Shown piece by piece: positions 18,346 through 27,480 of a DNA stretch of 64,000 nt (positions within the stretch are counted from its first letter, which is position 1; every line of letters starts with the position of its first letter). The position numbers and the translations under genes are program-made. The DNA lies in assembly GCA_965243215.1 (NCBI GenBank), contig CBDEUJ010000004.1:1364001-1428000 (forward strand). Direction: 5' to 3'. A model generated the notes under the pieces. It was not told the origin of the DNA. It was given only the letters and a program-made list of their open reading frames with translations, and did not search any database. This stretch comes from JAJEFO01 sp009843725 (GTDB taxonomy: Bacteria; Pseudomonadota; Alphaproteobacteria; Rhodobacterales; Rhodobacteraceae).

Positions 18346-19824
18346 CTACCACCATTTCTCCGGCTTTGCCACAAAGCCGGCACGGTTCTCGATCGCCAAG
18401 GCGAAATCCAGCAATTCGCCCTCCTCCCAAGGCTTGCCAATGAGCTGCAGGCCGAGGGGCAGGCCGTCCGGATCCAGGCCGGCCGGCACGGAAATGCCGG
18501 GCAGGCCTGCGAGATTGACCGTCACCGTGAACACGTCATTGAGGTACATCTGCACAGGATCGTCGAACTTCTGGCCGAGCGGAAACGCGGCCGATGGAGT
18601 CGCGGGCGTGAGGATCGCGTCGATGCCGTCCGCGAACACGTCCTCGAAGTCCTTCTTGATGAGCGCCCGAACCTTGCGCGCATGATTGTAGTATGCGTCG
18701 TAAAACCCGGCAGACAGCACATAGGTGCCTATCATGACCCGTCGCTTGACCTCGTCTCCGAAACCCTCTGCCCGGGTCTTTTCGTACATTGCCGTAATGT
18801 CGTCGCCTTGGGCGAGTGTCGCCCGATGGCCGTAGCGCACGCCGTCGTAACGTGCGAGATTCGACGACGCTTCCGCCGGGGCCACAACGTAATATGCGGG
18901 CAGTGCAACTTTCGTGTGCGGCAGCGAGATATCCACCAGGATTGCGCCTGCATCCTCCAGCATGCTGCGACCTGATGCCCATAGTTCGTCAATGGCTTCA
19001 GGCATGCCATCCATTCGGTACTCCTTCGGAATTCCGACGGTCTTTCCCCTGATCTCTCCAGTCAGCATGCCCTCGAAATCCGGCACGGGAATGTCGGCAC
19101 TGGTCGAGTCCTTGGGGTCATGGCCAGACATGGCCGCAAGCATGATCGCGGCATCGTGAACCGATTTCGTCATCGGCCCCGCCTGATCAAGCGACGAAGC
19201 AAAGGCGATGATGCCCCACCGGCTGACCCGGCCATATGTCGGCTTCATGCCGGTGATCCCTGCAAAGGCCGCCGGCTGCCTGATGGAGCCGCCCGTATCG
19301 GTTCCGGTGGCGCCCAGACAGAGATCGGCGGCCACGGCCGCGGCGGACCCGCCGGACGACCCGCCGGGGGTCAGCGCGGTGTCGCCCGACTTCCACGGAT
19401 TCACGGTGCTGCCGTAGACACTGGTTTCCGTCGAACTGCCCATGGCAAACTCGTCCATGTTGAGCTTGCCAGTCATCACGGCTCCGGCCTCGAAGAGCCG
19501 AGACGTCACGGTCGACTCGTAGGCGGGCTTGAAGCCGGCCAGAATCCCGCTCGCCGCCTGGCTCGGCACGCCCTCGGTGCAGAACAGGTCCTTGATGCCC
19601 ACCGGAATTCCGCACATGGCCGGTGTCTGGCCTTCCGCAAGGCGTGCGTCGGCCGCCCTGGCCTGTTCAAGCGCGAGATCTGGCGTCGGATGGACCACGG
19701 CATTCAGTGCTGCAGCCTCTTCCGCCGCCGCCAGGCACGCCTGGGTGAGATCCATGCTTGTGATCTCGCCGGCCCTGAGCCTGTCGCGCGCCTCGGAGAT
19801 CGAAAGGGAATTGAGTCCGTCCAT
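18346..19824 (-). CDS. gatA: Aspartyl/glutamyl-tRNA amidotransferase subunit A
   Basis: Catalytic amidase subunit of GatCAB, which converts Glu-tRNA(Gln) (and Asp-tRNA(Asn)) to the amide using glutamine-derived ammonia. The 492-residue length is normal. The amidase-signature triad is seen as Lys78 (GIPVGIKDLF), the cis-serine near 156 (TPGGSSGGSAAA) and Ser180 (GTDTGGSIRQPAAFAG). Start MDGLNSLS lies 3 bases after gatC, so the two are co-transcribed. gatB is not in the window. Confidence 0.96.
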   Translation of the reverse strand: MDGLNSLSISEARDRLRAGEITSMDLTQACLAAAEEAAALNAVVHPTPDLALEQARAADARLAEGQTPAMCGIPVGIKDLFCTEGVPSQAASGILAGFKPAYESTVTSRLFEAGAVMTGKLNMDEFAMGSSTETSVYGSTVNPWKSGDTALTPGGSSGGSAAAVAADLCLGATGTDTGGSIRQPAAFAGITGMKPTYGRVSRWGIIAFASSLDQAGPMTKSVHDAAIMLAAMSGHDPKDSTSADIPVPDFEGMLTGEIRGKTVGIPKEYRMDGMPEAIDELWASGRSMLEDAGAILVDISLPHTKVALPAYYVVAPAEASSNLARYDGVRYGHRATLAQGDDITAMYEKTRAEGFGDEVKRRVMIGTYVLSAGFYDAYYNHARKVRALIKKDFEDVFADGIDAILTPATPSAAFPLGQKFDDPVQMYLNDVFTVTVNLAGLPGISVPAGLDPDGLPLGLQLIGKPWEEGELLDFALAIENRAGFVAKPEKWW

Positions 19825-19827
19825 GCC

Positions 19828-20115
19828 CTACTCCACGACCTTCGGCACAACGAAGTAGCCCTCTCGCGCATCCGGAGCGTTTGCCAACACCTTTTTGGCA
19901 ATGCCGCCGCCGGCGATCCTGTCGTCTCGGCGCTTCAGCCGCATCGGGGTGACACTGGTCATTGGTTCGACGTCACTTACGTCAACCTCGCGCAACTGCT
20001 CGATGAAGCCGAGGATCGCATTGAATTCGCTGGCAAGCGCCGGCAGATCCTCGTCATCGACCCTGATCCGGGCAAGGTTTGCAACACGCCGGGCGTCGTT
20101 GTGGTCAATTGACAT
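19828..20115 (-). CDS. gatC: Aspartyl/glutamyl-tRNA amidotransferase subunit C
   Basis: A 95-residue GatC that wraps GatA and GatB in the amidotransferase complex. It shows the family pattern MSIDHNDARRVANLARIRVD, LASEFNAILGFIEQLREVDV, PMTSVTPMRLKRRDD and the C-terminal AREGYFVVPKVVE. The start at 20115 (MSIDHND) is chosen because upstream codons in frame are unlike GatC. It precedes gatA by three bases. Confidence 0.95.
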   Translation of the reverse strand: MSIDHNDARRVANLARIRVDDEDLPALASEFNAILGFIEQLREVDVSDVEPMTSVTPMRLKRRDDRIAGGGIAKKVLANAPDAREGYFVVPKVVE

Positions 20116-20907
20116 GGGCAATTTCTCGATCGGTTCCGCCCGTCCCTGTAGCGTGACCTGCCGACAATTCCAAGGCTTGAAGGACGCTGAATGGCAAGCC
20201 CGTGACGCGGTCGCGACATGTCTTTCGGAAACCCCGGCACGCCGTCGCGGCAACGACCCTGCCTTGGCCGACGGAACGCCGCAATGATCCGATTTCCTTT
20301 CGCCAACCGAATGTCAGGACGGAAGCTCGGCGGCTGCCTTGCTCCAGCACGAGGCTCGACCGAGCCGTACGGACCCGAGGACAGCGAGGCGGAGGGCGGG
20401 TCCGGAGTTCCACGCAGGCGGCAGCATCCACACGTGATGGCCGCACCGGCCGGATGCGTCGCCTTTCGGTCCGTTGCATGTCATTGCTGTCCGCACTCCA
20501 GAAATGCATCCATAAGACATTGATTCCTTTAATTTTATCTCCAATCCGGCGAAATCCGTTTCCGTCGTCCGCCGTTCCGCAACCACATAGTCACCAAATC
20601 GTTTCCATCCCGGGACACGGCGGTTCCCCGCATGTACTGCTCGGTTCGTGCGACTGACGCAAGCGCTCGAATCCGTTTGATCGAGCGATGAATGCACTCT
20701 GGCCGCCTTCGGGTCCGACATTCGCGTGCGTCGCTGTTCATCCGGGCAGGAATCAATCCGACTTCAGCGTCTGCCGACGCGTCATTCATCGACCCTTCCC
20801 GAGGCCAGTGACCGAGCATGTCGGGAAGCGCCCCGGAGCGCCATTTTGCGCTGAACCGGGTTCGACCTGAAGACAGCATAGGCGTCCAGCGCCGGCACTT
20901 CCGGAGA
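20116..20907. other. About 790 bases with no supported gene
   Basis: Open frames on both strands lack recognisable motifs. The AT-richer patch at about 20500-20560 could carry the promoter of gatCA or be a recombination joint. No stem-loop followed by a T-run was noticed. Confidence 0.4.
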
Positions 20908-22326
20908 TCACTTCGGATGCTGGCCGACGCCGTCGGCCTTCCGCCCGTTTCCAAGCGCCTCGAAGTGCTCCGCGACCGACAGCAGGTGACAGTCGGCACC
21001 GTGCGGCATCACCAGTTGCACGCCGACCGGAATCCCGGCCCAAGTCGTGCCGAAGGGCACGGAAATGGCCGGGTGCCGGCTGAGATTGAACGGAAACGTG
21101 AAGGGTGTCCAGTCGGTCCAGTGCCGTTCCCGCGAGGGATCATAGAGGTCCGAGCCGAGATCGGGCGGGGGTGTCGCAACGGTCGGGGTGAGAACGAGGT
21201 CGAAGCGATCGAAGAGCTGGTTTATCGCCGAGCATACGCGCCAGCGTGCCTGCTCGGCCGCCACGAAGTCGGCGCCGAGAAGGTCCTTGCCAAGCTCCAT
21301 CTCGCTTCGAAGCCCCGGGTCGACAAGGTCGAGCCGGTCATCCGGTATCGTCCGTGCAAGATAGGCTGCGCCGGCGCGCCACAAGGTCAGGAGGCTGGAG
21401 CGGGCTTCCGCGAGAAACGCGCTGTCGACATGCTCGACGACGGCACCGGCCGTCACCGCGGCGTCTGTGGCGTCGCCGATGACCGAGAGCACGTCGGGCT
21501 CGACCGGTCTCGGGCCGGGCGAATCCGAGACAAAGGCGATGCGCAACCCCTCCAGCGACCGCAGGTCGCCGCTCCGCCCGGGCCGGGAAAGAGACCACGG
21601 GTCCCGCCTGTCGGGAACGGCCACGGCCTCGAAAAGCATCCTGGCGTCCGCCACGGTGCGCGCCATGGGTCCGACGTTTGACAGCGTGCCCATCGGGCTG
21701 GCCGGCAGGTTCGGAATCGCGCCGAAGGTTGCCTTGAAGCCGACCGTGCCGGTGAAGCTTGCCGGAATCCGCACCGAACCGCCGGCGTCCGTTCCCAGGG
21801 CCAGCGGGCCCATGAAGTCCGCCAGGCCGGCCGCCGCGCCGGAGCTGCTGCCGCCGGGGGTCTTGCCTGGAACGACCGGGTTGAGCGTGACGCCGTTGAG
21901 CGGGCAGTCGCCAGTGCCCTTCCAGCCGAATTCGGCCATCGTGGTCTTGCCGGTCAGCACGGCGCCGCCTTCCCTGAGGCGCGCGACGGAAGGCGAATCA
22001 AGCTCCCACGGGCCTTGGGGATCGACCGTCCGCGAGCCGCGCAGCGTCGGCCAGCCCCTGGCCAGGATCATGTCCTTCACTGTCACCGGGATGCCGTCGA
22101 GCCTCCCGCGCGGGGCGTTGTCCCTCCACCTCTTCGCGGACGACTTCGCAGCGTCCATTGCGGCATCGCGGTCCACGAAGACGAAGGCGTTAAGCTCCTG
22201 GCCGAGGCGGTCGATGCGATCCAGCACCGCCTCGGCGACATCGACCGGGGAGACGGTCCCGATTCGGTACATGGCGTGCAGCTCGGTGGCCGTGGCACGG
22301 CACAGGGTGGGAATTTCCGTTGTCAT
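20908..22326 (-). CDS. Amidase-signature hydrolase
   Basis: A 472-residue cytoplasmic amidase that would release ammonia and an acid from an amide. Catalytic Lys84 (VTVKDMIL), cis-Ser160 (TPGGSSSGAAAG) and nucleophile Ser184 (GTDAGGSVRIPASFTG) are present with the normal 24-residue spacing of the two serines. It is divergent from the DUF1989 operon across an AT-rich intergenic region with a palindrome, so the two are probably co-regulated. It resembles aryl-amide/urea-derivative amidases more than GatA. Substrate unknown. Confidence 0.9.
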   Translation of the reverse strand: MTTEIPTLCRATATELHAMYRIGTVSPVDVAEAVLDRIDRLGQELNAFVFVDRDAAMDAAKSSAKRWRDNAPRGRLDGIPVTVKDMILARGWPTLRGSRTVDPQGPWELDSPSVARLREGGAVLTGKTTMAEFGWKGTGDCPLNGVTLNPVVPGKTPGGSSSGAAAGLADFMGPLALGTDAGGSVRIPASFTGTVGFKATFGAIPNLPASPMGTLSNVGPMARTVADARMLFEAVAVPDRRDPWSLSRPGRSGDLRSLEGLRIAFVSDSPGPRPVEPDVLSVIGDATDAAVTAGAVVEHVDSAFLAEARSSLLTLWRAGAAYLARTIPDDRLDLVDPGLRSEMELGKDLLGADFVAAEQARWRVCSAINQLFDRFDLVLTPTVATPPPDLGSDLYDPSRERHWTDWTPFTFPFNLSRHPAISVPFGTTWAGIPVGVQLVMPHGADCHLLSVAEHFEALGNGRKADGVGQHPK

Positions 22327-22370
22327 TTCAGGGCCTTTCGAAGTTTTCGCCGAATCGGTAAATTTAGCAC

Positions 22371-22398
22371 TTGATTAGGTAATCTAATTATGTAATAG
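22371..22398 (+). promoter_or_regulatory. Promoter and MarR-type palindrome upstream of the DUF1989 operon
   Basis: TTGATT and TAATAG, 16 bases apart, form a sigma-70-like promoter. Overlapping it is the AT-rich dyad TTGATTAG-GTAAT-CTAATTAT (22371-22391; arms match in six of seven positions). Such sites are typical of MarR regulators, and a MarR gene lies at the end of the operon (29026). The site is also in position to control the divergent amidase. Regulatory link is inferred. Confidence 0.5.
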
Positions 22399-22438
22399 AG
22401 TCCATATAAATGCATGGCGACAGAAAGGAGACCTGCCA

Positions 22439-23182
22439 ATGAACCTGGTTTTTTCGCATGATATCGGCCCGCGCGAGGGCTGGAGCGGAGTCATCCGCAA
22501 GGGCCAGCGCGTGAAGATCACCGACGTCGAAGGCGGCACGATTTCAGACATCGTGACCTTCAACCTGGAAAACCTGAACGAGCGATTCGACCAGGGGCGC
22601 ACAAAGGCGAACCAGGGTCGCATCAAGATCTCGACAGGCAACATTCTCTACTCGAAATACAACACGGCCTTCATGACCATCGTCGAGGACACGACCGGCG
22701 GCTGCCATGACCTGGACTACGGCATGTGCAACTCGTGGGTCTTCTCGTCCGGGAAGTACAAGGGCTGGGCCGGCATGGAGAAGTACGCCGGGCTGGAGCC
22801 GCCGACCCGCGGATGCTGGGAGATCCTGACCGAGTGCCTCGAGGACTGGAGCATCCAGCCGGAGGACATCCCGAGCCCCTTCAACGCCTTCCAGGACGAC
22901 TTCTACAACCTGGAGGAGGGCCTGATGGGCATGCAGCAGCCGCGCAACAAGGCCGGCGACTACGTCGTGCTGCAGGCCGAGATCGACCTTCTCTACGCCA
23001 TGACGTCCTGCCCTTGCGCGTCGCGTCCCAACCGGGTCGAGATTCTCCAGGAGGCGGCGGGGACCTACGACGAATGGCACAAGGCCGTCGCGCGCAACGA
23101 CGATCCGGCCAACACGTTGCCGCCGATGCCGGCGCCGCCGCGCGCGTTCCGTCCGGACGGCCCGAAGCGTCTCGCGGCCTAG
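22439..23182 (+). CDS. DUF1989 (urea carboxylase-associated family) protein
   Basis: A 247-residue protein of the family annotated as urea-carboxylase/aminomethyltransferase-associated. It shows IRKGQRVKITDVEGGTISDI, FNLENLNERFDQGRTKANQG, IVEDTTGGCHDLDYGMCNSW and SCPCASRPNRVEIL, with conserved Cys/His/Asp positions that could bind metal. AAGGAG precedes the ATG by about 9 bases. It opens an operon with DUF2848, a cupin, an importer, MarR and an amidase. Biochemistry of the family is poorly known; a role in breakdown of a urea- or amide-type compound is inferred from context. Confidence 0.85.
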   Translation: MNLVFSHDIGPREGWSGVIRKGQRVKITDVEGGTISDIVTFNLENLNERFDQGRTKANQGRIKISTGNILYSKYNTAFMTIVEDTTGGCHDLDYGMCNSWVFSSGKYKGWAGMEKYAGLEPPTRGCWEILTECLEDWSIQPEDIPSPFNAFQDDFYNLEEGLMGMQQPRNKAGDYVVLQAEIDLLYAMTSCPCASRPNRVEILQEAAGTYDEWHKAVARNDDPANTLPPMPAPPRAFRPDGPKRLAA

Positions 23183-23199
23183 CGCCCAGGGGAGTGGCG

Positions 23200-23937
23200 A
23201 TGTCCGGCCTGTCCAGCACCGCAAGCAACGGGAACCCCTTGGTGACCGGCAACGCGCCGATCGAGGCGATGTCCTTGAATCGCGTCCTGCCTGCGCCCGA
23301 GAGCGTCTCCCGTGTCCTGGTCGCGGGCTGGGCGGGACGCGACCCGCTTGCCGTTGCCGAGCATGTCAGGGAACTGGCCGGGCTGGGCGTCGCCCCTCCG
23401 TCGGAGACGCCCCTGTTCTACGAGGTGTCCAGCGACCGGATCTCCGGCCGGGCCGAGATCCAGGATGTCGGCGCCGCGGGCGGCGGCGAGGTCGAATGCG
23501 TTCTCTGGCGCGTCGGCGATGCCCTTTATCTGGGCCTCGGGTCCGATCACACCGACCGCGAGCTGGAGGCGACCTCCGTCGCGAAGTCCAAGCAGGCCTG
23601 CGACAAGCCGGTCTCCGACCGCGTCATCCGGTATTCGGACCTTGATTGCCCGACGGACGACCTGCGGATGTCCTGCAGGATCAGGGAAGGCGGCGAATGG
23701 GCCCTGTACCAGGACGGGCCGCTTTCGGAACTCCTGGCACCGCTGGACCTGTTCGGGCTGGCCCAGGCGCGGGGCGTCCTTGCCGAGCGCGAGGACGTCG
23801 CCCTCTTCTGCGGCACCCTGCCCGCGATCGGCGCCGTCCGGCCGGCGAGCGGGTACCGCATGGCCCTGCACCATCCGGACGGGCGGGAGCTGGTTTCCCT
23901 GAACTACAGCGTCAGGCGCCTCAGGGCGATGGCGTGA
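23200..23937 (+). CDS. DUF2848-family protein (FAH-like fold)
   Basis: A 245-residue protein with the family stretches VAGWAGRDPLAVAEHVREL, PLFYEVSSDRISG, YLGLGSDHTDRELEATSVAK and ALFCGTLPAIGAVRPASGY. DUF2848 is distantly related to fumarylacetoacetate hydrolases and is often found with amidases and amide transporters. GGGGAG precedes the ATG. It lies 17 bases after the DUF1989 gene and 20 before the cupin gene. A hydrolase or hydratase step is possible, but the function is not established. Confidence 0.82.
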   Translation: MSGLSSTASNGNPLVTGNAPIEAMSLNRVLPAPESVSRVLVAGWAGRDPLAVAEHVRELAGLGVAPPSETPLFYEVSSDRISGRAEIQDVGAAGGGEVECVLWRVGDALYLGLGSDHTDRELEATSVAKSKQACDKPVSDRVIRYSDLDCPTDDLRMSCRIREGGEWALYQDGPLSELLAPLDLFGLAQARGVLAEREDVALFCGTLPAIGAVRPASGYRMALHHPDGRELVSLNYSVRRLRAMA

Positions 23938-23957
23938 AGACCGGAGCGCATGACGAC

Positions 23958-24371
23958 ATGAACAAGGAACATCTGGAATTCTTCGCGGTCGACATGGACG
24001 CCGGATGGCATACGCCGGCGGGCTATCCGGCCGGCATCCAGCAGAAGATCCTCGCCGGCGCGCTCGACGAGGACGGCAGGTCCGGATCGCGCACGCGCCT
24101 TCTGCGCTTCGCGCCGGGCGCCCGCACGACGCAGCCGTTCGTGCACGAGTACTGGGAGGAGGTCTTCCTTCTCTCCGGCGACCTGACGGTCGGCGCGGAA
24201 GGCGAGGAGGCCAGGTTCGCCGGGCCGACCTATGCCTGCCGCCCGCCCGGCGCCTTCCACGGACCGTTCAGGTCCGAGGAAGGCTGCATGCTCATCGAGT
24301 TTCACCAGTTCGCCCGCCAGACAACGCGAGAGGGCGAAAGACAACCAGACAATGGAGGAGAAAATGACTGA
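23958..24371 (+). CDS. Cupin-domain protein
   Basis: A 137-residue single-domain cupin with metal-ligand-like residues in FVHEYWEEVFLLSGDLTV and a second strand pair ending in PPGAFHGPF. This resembles ChrR-like or dioxygenase-type cupins. It may be a small enzyme acting on the same compound as DUF1989/DUF2848 or a metal-dependent sensor. It overlaps the next gene (binding protein) by eight bases, which shows tight co-expression. Confidence 0.8.
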   Translation: MNKEHLEFFAVDMDAGWHTPAGYPAGIQQKILAGALDEDGRSGSRTRLLRFAPGARTTQPFVHEYWEEVFLLSGDLTVGAEGEEARFAGPTYACRPPGAFHGPFRSEEGCMLIEFHQFARQTTREGERQPDNGGEND

Positions 24372-25581
24372 CAGAATGACACGCCGCACGGCGACAAGGA
24401 TGATCGCGGGAGCGATGGGCGGAGCGCTCGCCGCGCCGCTGTTCACGGGATCGGCCGCGGCGGCCAATCCCGTGAAGGTCGGCATGATCTACACGACGTC
24501 CGGGGTGTTCGCCTCTTCCGGCGACATCATGTCGAGGTCGGCAAGGCTGTATCTCAAGCACGACGCGCCCGCGATTCTCGGCGACCATGCCATCGAGCTG
24601 ATCGAGCGCGACGACACCGGGCCCAACCCGGACATCGCCAAGCGTCTCGCCACCGAGCTGATCACGCGCGACCGGGTCAACTTCATCGGCGGCCTGCAGT
24701 GGACACCGAACACCAACGCGATCGCGCCGGTCCTGACGTCCGGCCGGACCCCCGGCGTCGTCATGAACGCCACCGGCGCCGTCACGACACGCCTGTCGCC
24801 CTATCTGGTGCGCTTCTCCCAGACGCTCTGGCAGAGCTGCTACTACATGGGTGCCTGGGCGGCGCGAAACGGCATGCAGAAGGCCTACGCGCTGGTCACC
24901 GACTTCTCGCCCGGCCATGACGCCGAAGCGGCGTTCCATCTCGGCTTCACCGAAAGCGGCGGCGAGGTGATCGAGCAGGTCAGGATGCCGATCCGAAATC
25001 CCGACTTCACCCCGTTCCTGCAGCGTGTTCTTGACGCCGGGCCCGATGCCCTGTTCTGCTTCAACCCGGGCGGCCCCCAGGCTACGACGTTCATGCGGGC
25101 CTACGCGGAGCTTGGATTGAGAGACAGGGGCATCAGGCTGATCGGCTCCGGCTACCTGACCGGCGACGAGGAGCTGCCGAACATGGGCGCCGCCGCCGAC
25201 GGCGTGCTCACGTCCCACTTCTATTCGGCGGCGGGCGATCGTCCCGCGAACCGGCGCTTCGCCGACCTGTGGCGGGCGGAGTACGGAGACGTGCTGTGGA
25301 ACGAGCTTGCCATCGGCACCTGGGACGGCATGGCGGCGATCTGCCGGGCCGTGGCCGACACGAACGGCGCGGACGATCCGGACGCGGTGATCGAAAGCCT
25401 GAAGAGCTTCCAGACGGCGGACAGCCCGCGCGGGTCCGTCCGGATCGATCCGGAAACCAGGGACATCATACAGAACATCTACATCCGGCAAGTCCGCATG
25501 GTTGACGGCGTTCCGCAGAACATCGAGTTCGAGACCTTCAGGGACGTGAAGGATCCCTGGAAGGAACGCAATCCCGCGTAG
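24364..25581 (+). CDS. HAAT-family ABC transporter substrate-binding protein, Tat-type signal
   Basis: Periplasmic Leu/Ile/Val-type binding protein of 405 residues. The N-terminus has a twin-arginine-like signal (TRRTATRMIAGAMGGALAAP) and the mature part starts near VKVGMIYTTSGVFASSGDIM. Typical segments follow: ITRDRVNFIGGLQWTPNTNA, CFNPGGPQATTFMRAYAELG and IYIRQVRMVDG. It should capture the operon's amide-like substrate. An ATG at 24364 follows a GGAGGA-like site. Permease genes begin 24 bases after the stop, without an intercistronic stem. Confidence 0.92.
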   Translation: MTDRMTRRTATRMIAGAMGGALAAPLFTGSAAAANPVKVGMIYTTSGVFASSGDIMSRSARLYLKHDAPAILGDHAIELIERDDTGPNPDIAKRLATELITRDRVNFIGGLQWTPNTNAIAPVLTSGRTPGVVMNATGAVTTRLSPYLVRFSQTLWQSCYYMGAWAARNGMQKAYALVTDFSPGHDAEAAFHLGFTESGGEVIEQVRMPIRNPDFTPFLQRVLDAGPDALFCFNPGGPQATTFMRAYAELGLRDRGIRLIGSGYLTGDEELPNMGAAADGVLTSHFYSAAGDRPANRRFADLWRAEYGDVLWNELAIGTWDGMAAICRAVADTNGADDPDAVIESLKSFQTADSPRGSVRIDPETRDIIQNIYIRQVRMVDGVPQNIEFETFRDVKDPWKERNPA

Positions 25582-25605
25582 CGGAAGCGATCAGGAGACC
25601 TGTCC

Positions 25606-26469
25606 GTGGACATCGTTCTTTCCATCCTGATCCATTCGGTCGCCTTCACGGCGCTGCTCTACCTGATCTCCGTCGGGCTGAGCGTCACCATGGGGCTGAT
25701 GGGCTTCGCGAACCTTGCCCACGGCGTGTTCGCGATGATCGGGGGCTACGTCGCGGCGACGCTCATCACGGCGGTACACCTGCCGTGGTGGGCGGCGATC
25801 GCCCTCGCGCCCTTCATCGTCTCCGGCCTGGGAGTCGTTGCCGAAAGGGTCCTCTACAGCAGGCTCTACGGCAAGAGCGAGCTCGACCAGGTCCTGTTCT
25901 CCATCGGTCTCCTGTTCGTGGCGTCCGCCGTCGCCCAGAAACTCTACGGTCCGCTGCTGATCCAGGTCCCGATGCCGGCTGCCCTCCTTGAGCCGGTTCG
26001 GGTCCTGGGCGTGAGCACGTCGTCCTACAAGCTGGTGCTCGTGGCAACGGGCGCAACCGTCGCCCTCGCCGTGCTCTATGCGCTCGAGCGGACAACGCTG
26101 GGAGCGATGATACGCGCGGCGGTCGAGAACCGTGCCATGGCCGAGGGGCTGGGTCTTAACACGGGCCTGCTGTTCTCCGGGACGTTCGCGCTCGGAACCG
26201 GCCTGGCGGCGCTTGGCGGCGCGATCGGCGCGGAGCTGTTCCCCATCACGCCGGCCTATGGCTTCGTCTACCTCGTGTATTTCATGATCGTCGTTGCCAT
26301 CGCCGGCCTCGGAACGGTCCGGGGCGCCTTCATCGCCTCCTTCCTCGTGGCCCTGACGTCAACGGTCTCGGCCTACTTCGTGCCCGAATACGGCACCATC
26401 GTCCTGTTCGCCGCGGTGTTCCTGCTGCTGCTCGCGCGGCCTCAGGGACTGTTCGGGAGGCTGTCATGA
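25606..26469 (+). CDS. Branched-chain-type ABC transporter permease (LivH type)
   Basis: Membrane subunit of 287 residues starting at a GTG with AGGAG upstream. It has the LivH pattern SVGLSVTMGLMGFANLAHGV, AAVENRAMAEGLGLNTG and IAGLGTVRGAFIASFL in a strongly hydrophobic protein. The C-terminus overlaps the LivM-type gene by four bases. Substrate follows the binding protein, and is probably not an ordinary amino acid given the neighbouring hydrolases. Confidence 0.93.
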   Translation: MDIVLSILIHSVAFTALLYLISVGLSVTMGLMGFANLAHGVFAMIGGYVAATLITAVHLPWWAAIALAPFIVSGLGVVAERVLYSRLYGKSELDQVLFSIGLLFVASAVAQKLYGPLLIQVPMPAALLEPVRVLGVSTSSYKLVLVATGATVALAVLYALERTTLGAMIRAAVENRAMAEGLGLNTGLLFSGTFALGTGLAALGGAIGAELFPITPAYGFVYLVYFMIVVAIAGLGTVRGAFIASFLVALTSTVSAYFVPEYGTIVLFAAVFLLLLARPQGLFGRLS

Positions 26470-27479
26470 CCGATGTCACGCTGACCGGCAACATTGCCGC
26501 GCGGGCCTTGGGCAAGCGCCGCCTGCGACCGGTCGAGTTCCTTCCGCTGCTCGCCGTCTGCGCCGCACCGCTCCTGGGCGAGCAGTACCTTCCGCTTGCG
26601 ACGCAGATTGCCATCTTCATCATTTTCTGCCTGTCGCTCGACCTTCTCGTCGGCTACGGCGGCATCGTCACCATCGGCCACAGCGTGTTCTTCGGGCTGG
26701 GCGCCTACACGTCGGGCATCCTGTCCGCCAACGGATACGGCGACCCCTTGACAGGCCTTGCCGCCGGCGCCGCCGTTGCCGCGACCGGCTCGTTGCTGCT
26801 TGGCGCCTTCGTCCTGAGGGTGCACGGCTTCACCTTCCTGATGGTGACGCTGTGCTCGGTGTTCCTGATGCAGGAGATAGCGAACAAGGCGACCGGACTG
26901 ACCGGCGGCGTCGACGGTCTCGTGGGCGTAAGCACGCAGCCGCTGCTCGGCATCTTCGCCTTCGACCTGTGGGGCAGGACGGGATTCGGCTACGCCGTTG
27001 CCGTCCTTGCCGCGGCTTTCCTCCTGGTGCGCCTGCTGATGGCTACGCCCTTCGGACTTTCGATCGTCGCGATCAGGGACAACAGGCTTCGCGCCGCCAT
27101 GGTCGGAATTCCGGTCGGCACGCGCCTGCTTGCGCTCTACGTCATCGCCGGGTCGCTCGCCGGCGTGGCCGGGGCGCTGCAGTCCCAGATCACCCAGTTC
27201 GTCAGCATCAACGCCATCGGATTCGAGCTTTCGGGCGAGGTCCTGATCATGCTTGCGCTTGGCGGCGCCGGACGCATCTACGGTGCATTCTTCGGGCCGA
27301 TCGTCTATCTCGTCGCACAGGACGTCCTCTCCAAGTCCGATCCTGCCTTCTGGCACTTCTGGCTCGGCGCAATGATCGTCGCGGTGATCCTGTTCGCGCC
27401 CGGCGGCATCGTCGGCGTTGCAAGCCGGCTGGGCCAGGCGTCCCCTCTCGGCAGGCTCCTGCCCGGAAAGGGGGACTAG
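26466..27479 (+). CDS. Branched-chain-type ABC transporter permease (LivM type)
   Basis: Second membrane subunit, 337 residues, with LivM landmarks CLSLDLLVGYGGIVTIGHSV, GLGAYTSGIL, AIRDNRLRAAMVGI and LALGGAGRIYGAFFGP. It overlaps livH by an ATGA and precedes the ATPase gene by one base. Confidence 0.93.
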   Translation: MTDVTLTGNIAARALGKRRLRPVEFLPLLAVCAAPLLGEQYLPLATQIAIFIIFCLSLDLLVGYGGIVTIGHSVFFGLGAYTSGILSANGYGDPLTGLAAGAAVAATGSLLLGAFVLRVHGFTFLMVTLCSVFLMQEIANKATGLTGGVDGLVGVSTQPLLGIFAFDLWGRTGFGYAVAVLAAAFLLVRLLMATPFGLSIVAIRDNRLRAAMVGIPVGTRLLALYVIAGSLAGVAGALQSQITQFVSINAIGFELSGEVLIMLALGGAGRIYGAFFGPIVYLVAQDVLSKSDPAFWHFWLGAMIVAVILFAPGGIVGVASRLGQASPLGRLLPGKGD

Positions 27480-27480
27480 C

